Part shown: positions 23,948 to 32,468 of the stretch, piece after piece
How positions within the stretch are numbered: the first letter of the stretch is position 1
Layout of the letters: each line of letters opens with the position of its first letter
Assembly: GCA_023135565.1 (NCBI GenBank)
Contig: JAGLSW010000870.1
Span: forward strand, 1 to 36,804
Direction: 5' to 3'
Source of the DNA: Candidatus Aminicenantota bacterium
GTDB taxonomy: Bacteria; Acidobacteriota; Aminicenantia; UBA2199
Length of the DNA stretch: 36,804 bases
Program-made: the position numbers and the translations under genes
Notes under the pieces: generated by a model
The model's database searches: none
What the model was told of the DNA's origin: nothing
The model's input: only the letters and a program-made list of their open reading frames with translations

Positions 23948-25480
23948 ATGATTGGGAAAAAGAGTCTTATAGCATTAGCAGCGTTATTTTTTGCGCTATG
24001 TTTTACCGTTACGGCAGCCGGTTATAACAAGGTTGCCGATGTAAGCGTGGGTTCCTTCGGTATCCACTGGCAGCCCAAAGTAGGCTTCGAGAAAATAGTT
24101 TTGACCGTCTCATGTCCCGACGGTTCGGTTTTCTCAAAAACTTTTTCCGGCGGCGGCGCACCCTATCTCGGCCTATCCGACAACAAGGGGAATTTCGGCG
24201 ATGGCCTTTATACTTACGAACTGCGGGTCAGCCCTTACACTGTGAAGAAGACCCGGAAAGCCGGGGACAGGTCGCTGCCTCAAAAAACCATGCTTCAGTC
24301 CGGTTTTTTTACGGTTAAAGGCGGCAGTATCGTCACCACCGGCGGCGGTGAAGACGGTTTAGATCCTACCAACGATATACTCCACTACGATGACGTCATT
24401 ATCACCGGCAGCCTGTGCGTAGGTTTCGACTGCGCCAACGGGGAATCTTTCGGTTTCGATACCATTATTCTAAAAGAACACAACCTGCGTATTTATTTCA
24501 ACGACACCAGCTATACAGCTTCTTATCCCACCAACAACTGGCGTATTACCATAAACGATTCTACCAATGGCGGCGCTTCCTATTTTTCTGTCGATGATGT
24601 GGATGACGGCACCTCGATATTTAAGATCGAAGCCGGAGCTCCCAGCAACTCTCTTTATGTAGAAGACTATGGCCGGATCGGTTTAGGAACTTCTACACCG
24701 GTGGTGGAACTGCATATCAAAGACAGCGACACACCGACTGTGCGCTTAGAGCAGGACAGCTCGGGCGGATGGACCGCCCAAACCTGGGATGTAGCCGGTA
24801 ACGAATCCAATTTCTTTATCAGGGATGCCACCAACGGGTCCAAGCTGCCTTTCAGGATCCAACCCAGCACTCCTTCCAGCACATTGTGCCTCAAATCGGA
24901 CGGCAAAATAGGTATCGGCACCTGGTCGCCGGCATATGCCCTTGAATTAGAGACCACAGGGTCAGACGCCATTTTCGCTATCGACCGAACTGACGGCGCA
25001 ACCGGAAAAGTCGCCGCAGGTACTAATGGAGTACAAATAGGATCTATCTCCAACGACAAAGTACATTTTGTAGTAAATAACGGCACCAAAGTGTTGACTG
25101 TGGACACCGACAGCCAGGTGGGTATCGGCCAGACGGCCCCTTCTTACCTGCTGCACTTAGGCGGCGGCGCTTATTCCGACGGCAGCGACTGGTACCCCTC
25201 ATGCAGCAGGGAACTCAAAGAAAACATCGAGAACCTCACCCTTGAAGAAGCGATAGCAGCGGTAAAAGATCTCAACCCGGTAAAGTACAATTATAAAAAG
25301 AACAAAGAAGAAGCGAGAGTGGGTTTCATCGCTGAAGATGTGCCGGAACTGGTAGCCATAAACAGCAGGAAAAACCTGAGCACTATGGACATCCTGGCTG
25401 TTTTGACCAGGGTTGTTAAAGCACAGCAGGAGACCATAGAGAAACTCAACCGGCGGCTTGCCGAGGTTGAAAACAAATAA
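23948..25480 (+). CDS. Secreted S74-domain protein, paralogue of the upstream gene
   Basis: 510 residues with AAGGAGG 8 nt before ATG 23948 and a signal peptide (LIALAALFFALCFTVTAAG). The architecture matches the 21790 gene: shared N-terminal beta domain (DVSVGSFGIHWQPKVGFEKI), central fibre repeats (VGIGQTAPSYLLHL is identical in both), and a C-terminal S74 domain (CSRELKENIENLTLEEAIAA, VGFIAEDVPELVA) with a shorter coiled coil (QQETIEKLNRRLAEVENK). The most conserved stretch is the region before S74; the middle is the most variable. The gene has its own promoter and leader. The pair likely arose by tandem duplication and may form alternative surface fibres. Confidence 0.85.
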   Translation: MIGKKSLIALAALFFALCFTVTAAGYNKVADVSVGSFGIHWQPKVGFEKIVLTVSCPDGSVFSKTFSGGGAPYLGLSDNKGNFGDGLYTYELRVSPYTVKKTRKAGDRSLPQKTMLQSGFFTVKGGSIVTTGGGEDGLDPTNDILHYDDVIITGSLCVGFDCANGESFGFDTIILKEHNLRIYFNDTSYTASYPTNNWRITINDSTNGGASYFSVDDVDDGTSIFKIEAGAPSNSLYVEDYGRIGLGTSTPVVELHIKDSDTPTVRLEQDSSGGWTAQTWDVAGNESNFFIRDATNGSKLPFRIQPSTPSSTLCLKSDGKIGIGTWSPAYALELETTGSDAIFAIDRTDGATGKVAAGTNGVQIGSISNDKVHFVVNNGTKVLTVDTDSQVGIGQTAPSYLLHLGGGAYSDGSDWYPSCSRELKENIENLTLEEAIAAVKDLNPVKYNYKKNKEEARVGFIAEDVPELVAINSRKNLSTMDILAVLTRVVKAQQETIEKLNRRLAEVENK

Positions 25481-25499
25481 CTATCCGGAAAATATAACC

Positions 25500-25685
25500 C
25501 TTAATTAACAGAGGCGCTTTTTCCAGGCTCCTTAGGGTGGGGGAGCCGACCCCCGCCCAGGCCCCTCATAGGGTGCGGACGCCGGCCGCTTTGCAAAAAC
25601 AAACTTTCCGGTCAACCCGGTCAGAGATTTGATTCCTCAGCCCCTTATAGGTTCCCCGTGCCACGGGGCCGCACCCCCGGGGAAT
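25500..25685. repeat. Intergenic repeat cluster E
   Basis: Between two convergent genes. It contains a strong hairpin GGGTGGGGG (25535-25543)/CCCCCGCCC (25550-25558) with no T-run, then CCCCTCATAGGGTGCGGACGCC and CCCCTTATAGGTTCCCCGTG followed by a CCGTGCCACGG palindrome, all in the style of the other clusters. The hairpin may end transcription from either side. No gene is seen. Confidence 0.55.
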
Positions 25686-25694
25686 TTTTACTTT

Positions 25695-26150
25695 TTATTT
25701 TGATTTTTTGGAGCCGGTGTTCAAGCCTACGATACTAACCACATTACCATAACGCATCATGGCCATGCCATTCTGCCTCAAAATAAGGTCTAAAGCCTGA
25801 TCCCAGGGCACTTGCTTCAATGAACAGGTAACCCTGCCGTTCACATCAGGGTCGATAACGATATTAAACTTGTAGTTCCGGGCAAAAATAAGAAGCACAT
25901 TCTTCAAATCCGCATCCTTAAAATAAAAATCTCCCGGTTTCCCGGTGTATTTTTTTGCAGCTCCCCGGATACTCCTGCCTGCTTGTGTTTTTACCGGCTC
26001 TTTTTTTTCGGTCTTCTCCTGCTTTTCCTGTTTCTCTTGTTTTCCCCGGCAGCCGGGGCTTCCGGCAGCTTGCTCTGCGGCGGGCAAACTTACCCACAGC
26101 AGCAGTGCCGTTATCGCGCAGCACATCGCTATTACTCTTTTTTTTCTCAT
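25695..26150 (-). CDS. Standalone STN (secretin N-terminal short) domain protein
   Basis: 151 residues with a signal peptide (MRKKRVIAMCCAITALLLWV); the start has no clear ribosome site, and ATG 26126 is possible. A Lys/Glu/Gln-rich low-complexity linker (KQEKQEKQEKTEKKEPVK) joins it to one STN domain (~72-143) of the PilQ type: DFYFKDADLKNVLLIFARNY, NIVIDPDVNGRVTCSL, VPWDQALDLILRQNGM. In PilQ and other secretins or TonB receptors this domain precedes a channel; here the protein stops just after it. It may be a periplasmic accessory to a secretin elsewhere, or a broken secretin. The short 3' gap is repeat sequence, with no visible secretin remnant. Confidence 0.8.
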   Translation of the reverse strand: MRKKRVIAMCCAITALLLWVSLPAAEQAAGSPGCRGKQEKQEKQEKTEKKEPVKTQAGRSIRGAAKKYTGKPGDFYFKDADLKNVLLIFARNYKFNIVIDPDVNGRVTCSLKQVPWDQALDLILRQNGMAMMRYGNVVSIVGLNTGSKKSK

Positions 26151-26157
26151 TTTATGC

Positions 26158-26250
26158 CATTACATGGCGGTAATGAGCAACATGTTATTCACTTTTCAGG
26201 TTACCGCCGCCAGGTGGTTTTTTTTCAAGCTTAGCCTTGAAGAAACATTA
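26158..26250 (+). ncRNA. Conserved structured leader motif, copy 3
   Basis: ATGGCGGTAATGAGCAACAT begins a segment matching copies 1 and 2. GGCGGTAA (26166-26173) pairs perfectly with TTACCGCC (26201-26208), and TTCAAG/CTTGAA forms the second hairpin (about 26224-26241). No good promoter lies directly upstream. It is divergent from the STN gene, whose 5' untranslated region would be its complement, and lies about 300 bp before the polysaccharide cluster. Confidence 0.5.
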
Positions 26251-26362
26251 TATATTACCGGGTAATAAAATTCAATAGCGGGCCATTACAAAAAAACCGC
26301 TTTTCCCGGCTGCGGAAGGAGGAAACATTCACTCCTAAATTGTTTTTTTTTGGCTTCTTGCC

Positions 26363-26391
26363 TTGAATTTTTCTCCTGTTTGTGCTATATA
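26363..26391 (+). promoter_or_regulatory. Promoter for the polysaccharide cluster
   Basis: TTGAAT (26363-26368), a 17-nt spacer and TATATA (26386-26391; TATACT overlaps just downstream). It would give a leader of about 165 nt before ATG 26564. The leader carries a perfect 14-bp palindrome CCGGAAATTTCCGG at 26509-26522. Confidence 0.55.
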
Positions 26392-26563
26392 CTAACTTAG
26401 AATTTAATAAGAAAACCCTTGAATACAGGGAAAAAAACATTCATGGCTGTAAATACTGGAAGAATATCTTCTGGCCGCAAAAAACCTATGGGCGGGAGCT
26501 TACTCAACCCGGAAATTTCCGGTTTCTTCATTGTAAAACAGCGGCATTAATGAGAATTTGTCT

Positions 26564-27400
26564 ATGGTAAGAACACAATTAAAAAAATATTTGAGTTTAA
26601 AAGGTTTCTGGGGATTTTTAAAAGGCCTTTACGAAAATCGCAAGATAATCTACCAGTTGGTCGAAAAAGACATGCAAAATCAATATTTGGGCTCTTTTTT
26701 AGGGGTAACCTGGTCTTTTATCCAGCCCACAATCTTTATACTGGTACTCTGGTTTGTTTTTTCCACCGGTCTCAGGGGTGCCCGAACAGCAGGTGAGGTA
26801 CCTTTTGTCCTCTACTTAGTGGCGGGAATAATCATATGGAATTTTTTTTCCGCCTGCCTGCCGGCCGGAGCATCATCTATAAAACAAAACAGTTACCTGG
26901 TAAACAAGATGGTATTCCGGGTGAGTATGCTGCCTGTAGTGAAGATTTTATCTTCCTTAGTCGTCCATACATTTTTCCTGGTAGTAGTAATGATCTTATA
27001 CTTTGCCCACGGGTATTTTATCGATCTTTATTACCTGCAAATTTTGTACTACATTTTTGCCACCATGGTTTTTACCCTGGGGGTCTCATGGATTACCTCT
27101 TCGGTGGCGTTGTTCTTCCCCGATTTATTCCAGATTATTCAATTAGTAGTGCGCATTGGATTCTGGTTTACCCCCATCATCTGGCCCATCGAAAGGGTGC
27201 CGGAGAAGTACCAGGTCTTTGTCAAGGCTAACCCGGCTTACTACTTAGTAATGGGTTACCGGGACAGCCTGATTTATAAGGTTTGGTTCTGGGAACACCC
27301 GGCGTTAACTACCTATTTCTGGCTGCTCACCCTAATTGTATTTGCCCTGGGCAGCATCGTTTTCAGGCGGCTGAAACCCCATTTCGCCGACGTATTATAA
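26564..27400 (+). CDS. wzm: ABC-2 type polysaccharide export permease (Wzm-like)
   Basis: About 278 residues from ATG 26564; a TTG at 26558 is in frame, and neither has a strong ribosome site. It has the family's amphipathic N-terminal stretch (LVEKDMQNQYLGSFLGVTWSFIQP) and six membrane helices (from IFILVLWFVFST to TLIVFALGSIVF), with the conserved FWFTPIIWP and ANPAYYLVMGYRD segments. It forms the inner-membrane channel of an ABC exporter for lipid-linked O-antigen or capsule-like glycans. The ATPase gene starts 10 bp downstream. Confidence 0.92.
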   Translation: MVRTQLKKYLSLKGFWGFLKGLYENRKIIYQLVEKDMQNQYLGSFLGVTWSFIQPTIFILVLWFVFSTGLRGARTAGEVPFVLYLVAGIIIWNFFSACLPAGASSIKQNSYLVNKMVFRVSMLPVVKILSSLVVHTFFLVVVMILYFAHGYFIDLYYLQILYYIFATMVFTLGVSWITSSVALFFPDLFQIIQLVVRIGFWFTPIIWPIERVPEKYQVFVKANPAYYLVMGYRDSLIYKVWFWEHPALTTYFWLLTLIVFALGSIVFRRLKPHFADVL

Positions 27401-27409
27401 TTTCCGAAC

Positions 27410-28780
27410 ATGACAAACATCGCAATAAAAATTGAAAATCTTTCCAAAGTATACAGGCTCTACGACAAAAATATCGACCGTCTAAAAGAGGCGATTCATC
27501 CCTTCAAGAAAAAATACCACCATCCCTTTTACGCTTTGAAAAAATTGAACATTACGGTTAAAAAAGGAGAAATCCTGGGTATTATCGGACGTAACGGCTC
27601 CGGGAAATCGACGCTGGCAAAAATTGTCAGCGGAGTGCTGATGCAGTCTACCGGGAACTGCGCTGTCAATGGTAGAGTTTCCCCACTTTTAGGCGTGGCG
27701 GGAGGTTTTAACCCCGAATTAACGGGAGTAGAGAATATCTACTTGAATGGCATGATAAAGGGCTTTTCCCGCAAAGAGATGGATGCCATGTTAGATGACA
27801 TCATCTCATTTGCCGACATCGGGGAATTCATTTACCAGCCGGTAAAAACCTACTCCAGCGGTATGAACGCCCGCTTAGGGTTTGCCGTGGCCATCAATAT
27901 CAACCCGAAGATTTTGATTTTAGACGAAGTGCTTTCCGTGGGTGATGAACTATTTAAAAGAAAGTGTTTTGCCAAGATGGAGGAGCTTTTCGATTCCGGT
28001 TGTACTGTATTATTTGTGTCTCACAGCATGAGTTCCGTGAATGAAATCTGTTCGAGAGCTATCCTTATCGATAAGGGGGAATTAATTTTAGAAGGTCCTC
28101 CGAAATCGGTTACCCTGCACTATCAGAAATTATTATATGCAAAAGAGGAGAAAAAAGATAAAATCAGGAATGAGATCATTCAACTGAATAACAATGAGGA
28201 GAAGAAAAAAAAGTTTGCTTCGACTGTAGAAGAAATCGAAGAGAAACCCGCCGCAAAAGAGACGGAAGAGGTGGAAAAGCAGGAAGCATATTATATCCCC
28301 GAATTTATACCCCAAAGTACTGTTATACATAAAAATTATGATGTCGATATATACGATGTACAGATCAAAACCCTGGATGGGGGAAAAGTGAATGTGCTGG
28401 TAACGAATGAAGAGTATGTCTATTCTTACAAAATCCGTTTCGATATGGATATTGAAAATGTTAACTTCGGCATGGGTATTAGAAGTGAAAAAGGATTTGT
28501 TTTAAGTTGGATGAAGTATCCTGGAACAAACCGGTATTTAGAAGACAAAATCACTAAAAAGTCTAATTATTTAGTAGAATGGTATTTTACATGTTCATTT
28601 CTCCCGGGAAATTATTACGTTTCCGCCGGCTTGAGATCCCTAAAGGATGGCGAAATCGTGTTTTTGAATAAAATTGATGATGCTTTAGTCTTCAAGGTCC
28701 AGGAAGACAAGAAAAGACAAAAAGGTGGAATTGTCGATTGTAAGCAATATGTAAATATCAAAGAACTTGACCGGGAATAA
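27410..28780 (+). CDS. wzt: ABC polysaccharide exporter ATPase with C-terminal extension (Wzt-like)
   Basis: 456 residues. The ABC domain (1-~235) has Walker A GRNGSGKST (60-68), signature YSSGM (148-152), Walker B ILILDE (168-173) and switch H206 in VSHS. It belongs to the teichoic-acid/O-antigen exporter group (LEAIHPFKKKYHHPFYAL precedes Walker A in style). A charged Lys/Glu-rich linker (~245-290) joins a C-terminal Wzt_C-like beta domain (~310-440) that in E. coli O8/O9a binds the modified non-reducing end of the glycan. Since methyl or other caps are read there, the downstream methyltransferases may supply the export signal; that link is inferred. Confidence 0.92.
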   Translation: MTNIAIKIENLSKVYRLYDKNIDRLKEAIHPFKKKYHHPFYALKKLNITVKKGEILGIIGRNGSGKSTLAKIVSGVLMQSTGNCAVNGRVSPLLGVAGGFNPELTGVENIYLNGMIKGFSRKEMDAMLDDIISFADIGEFIYQPVKTYSSGMNARLGFAVAININPKILILDEVLSVGDELFKRKCFAKMEELFDSGCTVLFVSHSMSSVNEICSRAILIDKGELILEGPPKSVTLHYQKLLYAKEEKKDKIRNEIIQLNNNEEKKKKFASTVEEIEEKPAAKETEEVEKQEAYYIPEFIPQSTVIHKNYDVDIYDVQIKTLDGGKVNVLVTNEEYVYSYKIRFDMDIENVNFGMGIRSEKGFVLSWMKYPGTNRYLEDKITKKSNYLVEWYFTCSFLPGNYYVSAGLRSLKDGEIVFLNKIDDALVFKVQEDKKRQKGGIVDCKQYVNIKELDRE

Positions 28781-28815
28781 TCGTTTTGTAAATTTTCCCA
28801 GGATCATTAAACAAA

Positions 28816-29604
28816 ATGAAAAAAAATCCTTTTGAAAAGAAATTTATTTTTATAACAGGTACTCCAAGATCAGGCTCCTCGATGCTTACAAAAGTAATCG
28901 ACGCTCACCCTGATATCGCAATGTTGATGGAAAATAATTTTGGAAACCGGCGCCGGCATTGGGAAAAAAATGAAGCCTGGAACTCTCCCGAAAACCTAAT
29001 AAAGGAAGTTGAAATTTTATACTCCCGTTTAAAAGAGCCCATCATAGGAAATAAAGTATGCACACCCGATGTTTGGTGCGCGGACGATATTAATATGTTT
29101 TGCCGATTATTTAAGAATTTCAAAATTTTATTTATAGTCAGGGACCCGGGAGCAGTCGCCCTATCCCGTCAAACAAGAGAAGTAGGGAAGCAGGATTATT
29201 CACTCGTTTATAATGAAAAAGCTAAGGAAAATATTTTATTGAACTTTAAAAGTCAATTTCACACATATATATCTTCCTGGCGGCAAAGTATCGAGACTTA
29301 CTGGAAATTGACAGACGTATTTGGAGATAAGGTAAAAATTGTTTATTACGAAGATTTTTGTGACCGGTTTGAAGAGCAGGCAAAAAAAATTTTTAATTTT
29401 TTAGATATAAAATTTTCCGGCAGGGTATTAAATTGGTATAAATATCCTCATTATGATGGCGGAGGTAATATGGTCAGGGATTTAAAGTATAAAGATGCCC
29501 CGGTTTTTGCCCGCAGCAAATACGAAAATCATCCAAAGGATTTGTCGGAAGTGTTGAAAACAGTAGAATGGCAATTTCATCTCTGGGAAAACAGGAAATT
29601 GTAA
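28816..29604 (+). CDS. Sulfotransferase family protein 1
   Basis: 262 residues. The 5'-phosphosulfate-binding loop TPRSGSS (16-22) and a 3'-phosphate-binding segment FIVRDPGAVALSRQTRE (~106-122) show a PAPS-dependent sulfotransferase. It ends with the common late motif YYEDFCDRFEEQAKKIFNFL. The likely acceptor is a sugar of the exported polymer, judged from the gene neighbourhood only. It starts about 35 bp after the ATPase gene and has no signal peptide, fitting modification in the cytoplasm before export. Confidence 0.88.
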   Translation: MKKNPFEKKFIFITGTPRSGSSMLTKVIDAHPDIAMLMENNFGNRRRHWEKNEAWNSPENLIKEVEILYSRLKEPIIGNKVCTPDVWCADDINMFCRLFKNFKILFIVRDPGAVALSRQTREVGKQDYSLVYNEKAKENILLNFKSQFHTYISSWRQSIETYWKLTDVFGDKVKIVYYEDFCDRFEEQAKKIFNFLDIKFSGRVLNWYKYPHYDGGGNMVRDLKYKDAPVFARSKYENHPKDLSEVLKTVEWQFHLWENRKL

Positions 29605-29660
29605 AGCATTAGGATTTGGACTAAAAAAAGAAATTTATATTTTATAAGAAAAGTGAAAAA

Positions 29661-30761
29661 ATGGATCATCCGGATAAAATAAGGTTTGAACACGATTTTA
29701 CAGATCGGCAATTTGTGAAATATTTGTTGGATTCTATCCTGGAATATAAGAAAAACAACATGAAGATTTTGTTTTCGGAAAATAACCCGATAACCGGGGA
29801 AGTCGTTAAAACACTGGATGAGACATATAAGCTGCAGTGTGAATACTACATTATAGATAACTCTTCATCTCCCGTCTCTTTAACCGGTAATGTTGTTTTT
29901 TATAATTCCTTGATCGACTTTGAAAAGGAACGGGAAGCTCTCGATGTGATAGTTTGTGTGAGCGCCGATAGTAAAAAAGTGCATGCTTTTTTTTATGAAA
30001 CCCAGGGGAATCCGAAGTTATTTAAAACTCCTTTTATATATAAGATAAGAGGAAGCGAGACCTATCCCCTGCTTAATGAGCAGGACCTGTGGAAAGAGTT
30101 CGGTATTGCGGACACTCATGTATTCATAACCAGCCAGTTTGATAACGGGTTATTTGAAAGTATTTACAGGTATTCTTTAACAAAGGTGAGAAGAAAATGC
30201 CAGGTTAGAGACGCCTATGACTTGTTTTCATGCCTGGAACAGTGCGATTCGGTGAGTGGCGATATTATCGAGTTCGGTACTTTCGAGGGACATTCCGGGC
30301 TTTTGATAGCAGAGTACATCAAAAGGCGGAATTTAAATAAAAGGCTCTTTCTCTGCGATACCTTCGACAAATTCCCCGGAGTAGATTGTGGAATAGATAG
30401 ATGGTGGAGTAATCTCGACATTAAAAACTTTGATTTTACCCACGTCAAAGCGATTTTTGAACCTTATGAATTTGTAAAATTGGTGAAAGGAGAATTTGAA
30501 AAAACGATTCATCATATTCCCAGCGATAGGTTTTCCTTTGCTTTTGTCGATTGCGATAGTTATGAGGCTACTCGGTTCGCAGCGGATTATGTCTATCCAA
30601 AACTGTCTACCGGAGGTTGTATGGTTTTCGAGGATTATGGCCATCACAATTTGGTAGGAGCGCGCCGGGCAGTCGATGAATTTATCGCTGGGAAAGGCAA
30701 TAAAATATTTTCATTTTTTTCTTTTTTCAGCGGGCTTAAAATAGTCGTAAAACTTGCATGA
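29661..30761 (+). CDS. TylF/MycF-type SAM methyltransferase with an extra N-terminal domain
   Basis: 366 residues. The C-terminal ~175 residues are a TylF-like sugar O-methyltransferase: DIIEFGTFEGHSGLLIAEYI (SAM site), FLCDTFDKFPGVD, FAFVDCDSYEATRFAADYVY (metal/catalytic Asp region) and MVFEDYGHHN. The N-terminal ~180 residues (KIRFEHDFTDRQFVKYLLDS, ITGEVVKTLDETYKL, VIVCVSADSKKVHAFFYE) look like a separate alpha/beta domain resembling a nucleotide-binding or CoA-binding fold; I cannot name it. It probably methylates a hydroxyl on a glycan or nucleotide sugar. It precedes the second methyltransferase gene directly. Confidence 0.82.
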   Translation: MDHPDKIRFEHDFTDRQFVKYLLDSILEYKKNNMKILFSENNPITGEVVKTLDETYKLQCEYYIIDNSSSPVSLTGNVVFYNSLIDFEKEREALDVIVCVSADSKKVHAFFYETQGNPKLFKTPFIYKIRGSETYPLLNEQDLWKEFGIADTHVFITSQFDNGLFESIYRYSLTKVRRKCQVRDAYDLFSCLEQCDSVSGDIIEFGTFEGHSGLLIAEYIKRRNLNKRLFLCDTFDKFPGVDCGIDRWWSNLDIKNFDFTHVKAIFEPYEFVKLVKGEFEKTIHHIPSDRFSFAFVDCDSYEATRFAADYVYPKLSTGGCMVFEDYGHHNLVGARRAVDEFIAGKGNKIFSFFSFFSGLKIVVKLA

Positions 30762-30777
30762 AAAGGAGATTTGTTTA

Positions 30778-31530
30778 ATGTTAGAATGGCCGAGATATAG
30801 TGTTTATAAAACGCCGGAATATTTGGAATTACGTAAGAAAATAAGAAACCCGGGTCCCGGCAGGCCCAAGGCATGGGCTTACCCATGGTGTATCCTGAAC
30901 GGTCAACTCCATGAGCATTTATTTTCCCTGGATTTCGGCTGCGGCTCAAAGTCCAATTTTACCTATTATATAAGTGAAATCACCAAAAGTATGACCATTG
31001 GAGCGGACTTAAGCCGCCTCCAGGAAGATTCCGGCAGTGTCCGTTTTGTGCAAAACCGCATCGACCGGCTGGAATTTCCAGACGATTTTTTCGATCGTAT
31101 TTTTTCTATATCGGTGCTGGAGCATGTGCCGCTTAACAAAAGGGCAGAGGTATTAACTGAGATTTTCCGGGTGCTGCGCCCCGGCGGGCTGGCTGTTTTC
31201 ACTATCGACTGGATTTTCGGGATGAATGACCGGCTGCTGGAACAGTTAATCGCCAGCAGAGACTTAGGACGCATCGGTTCGAATATATTCGGTAATTATG
31301 ATTTTTCCAGGCTAATATCCGATTATGAACACCTAATTTCCCCACTTCTGCCCATCAACGAAAAATATCTCCCCGGTTCGGCGGCATTCGATGAAGAACG
31401 AATTCTTGCCGATGAAGACATGCTGGTGAGTGAATCGGACAATGTGACCGATGTGGAACTTTTCAAGTATACCACGGTTGGGCTGATCCTTAAGAAACAA
31501 GGAAAAGCGGACTGCGTCCGCACCCTATGA
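30778..31530 (+). CDS. Class I SAM-dependent methyltransferase (Methyltransf_11 type)
   Basis: 250 residues from ATG 30778, chosen for AAAGGAG about 8 nt upstream; an in-frame ATG at 30754 overlaps the previous gene. The SAM-binding motif is LDFGCGSKSNFTYYI, followed by GADLSRLQED and the motif IV-VI region IFSISVLEHVPLNKRAEVLTEIFRVLRPGGLAVFTIDW. It is a soluble, single-domain enzyme. Its place in the cluster suggests glycan or lipid-linked sugar methylation, but the acceptor is unknown. The last codons (ADCVRTL) run into a repeat-like palindrome GCGGACTGCGTCCGC with the CACCCTATGAGAGG module. Confidence 0.87.
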   Translation: MLEWPRYSVYKTPEYLELRKKIRNPGPGRPKAWAYPWCILNGQLHEHLFSLDFGCGSKSNFTYYISEITKSMTIGADLSRLQEDSGSVRFVQNRIDRLEFPDDFFDRIFSISVLEHVPLNKRAEVLTEIFRVLRPGGLAVFTIDWIFGMNDRLLEQLIASRDLGRIGSNIFGNYDFSRLISDYEHLISPLLPINEKYLPGSAAFDEERILADEDMLVSESDNVTDVELFKYTTVGLILKKQGKADCVRTL

Positions 31531-31672
31531 GAGGCGCGGGAATTCAAAACTCGACCAGGTTGACCGAAAGTTTTTTTTGCATCCTTTCACGTAATATTAA
31601 TACAAAAGGGCCCCGGGACAAAGATCACGAAAAAATAATGTGACCGCACATGATAAAAAGCAGAGTAAAAAC

Positions 31673-32443
31673 ATGGAAAAAACCGATTTTTTAACGATAT
31701 TTGCCGGTTTTGAGAATTTGCCTGTGGTGGAGCAAACGCTGCCCGCGGTGATCGAGGAAACGCGGCAAAATGACGCAAGACTGATCGTTCATGATTCCAG
31801 TGTAAAAGAAAGGGATAAAAAATGGGAATACCTAAAGGAATTAAATAAAAATAAAGACTTTTTCCTGCTGCTCTCCGATAACCTGTCGATGGCCCATGCC
31901 CGGAATATGTGCCTTCACCTGGGCCAGGAACTCATGGCCCCGGAGTATATATGTGTGATGGAAGATGATCATGGATTTAAACCCGGTCTAATCCAGGCGG
32001 CTATTAAAGCAATGAAGACCTATTATGGCAAGAAAGCGCCCAATGGACTGCGTTATGGCTTGTTTAGCGGGTGTGGGAAACATCATAAAGCCAAAAGAGA
32101 ATTATTGCCTGATGGGAATGCCTATCCCGCTTCCGATAATAATCCGGCCCAGATGGGCAGGGCAAATAGCTGCTTCCGCTGTGCGCCCACTTCTCATTGG
32201 AATAACGTATTAAAAGGCTATGATACGGACGAATATTTGATATCTACGTTTCAAACGAATAATCTAAATTTGCGTAATTATTTTAAAGGATTTACGATGA
32301 TGATTATTCAAAACGGGGATTTAATGTTTGATATCGAAGTGGGCGGTCGCGGCGTAAGGAGCGCTTCAGATATGAAACTATGGGATGAAAAATACACGGC
32401 CAGCGATTCGAGGAGCCGGTATCTCGGCAAAGATTCGGTATAA
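31673..32443 (+). CDS. Putative GT-A type glycosyltransferase
   Basis: 256 residues from ATG 31673; a GTG at 31640 is in frame, and both have weak ribosome sites. The fold looks GT-A: an N-terminal FLTIFAGFENLPVVEQTLPA strand-helix, SMAHARNMCLHLG, and an acidic EDDHGF (about 97-102) in the place of the metal-binding DXD, followed by PGLIQAAIKAMK. The C-terminus (ANSCFRCAPTSHWNNVLKGY, LMFDIEVGGRGVRSASDMKL) does not match a subfamily I can name. It would add a sugar to the cluster's polymer. A 140-bp gap before it holds repeat-like sequence and may contain a weak internal promoter. Confidence 0.65.
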   Translation: MEKTDFLTIFAGFENLPVVEQTLPAVIEETRQNDARLIVHDSSVKERDKKWEYLKELNKNKDFFLLLSDNLSMAHARNMCLHLGQELMAPEYICVMEDDHGFKPGLIQAAIKAMKTYYGKKAPNGLRYGLFSGCGKHHKAKRELLPDGNAYPASDNNPAQMGRANSCFRCAPTSHWNNVLKGYDTDEYLISTFQTNNLNLRNYFKGFTMMIIQNGDLMFDIEVGGRGVRSASDMKLWDEKYTASDSRSRYLGKDSV

Positions 32444-32468
32444 ATAAAAGAAAGTATCCATCGAAACA

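Noticed and set aside
21790-25480. Prophage tail-fibre module
   Set aside because: S74 and fibre-like repeats suggested this, but both proteins have Sec signal peptides and there are no capsid, tail, lysis or integrase genes nearby.
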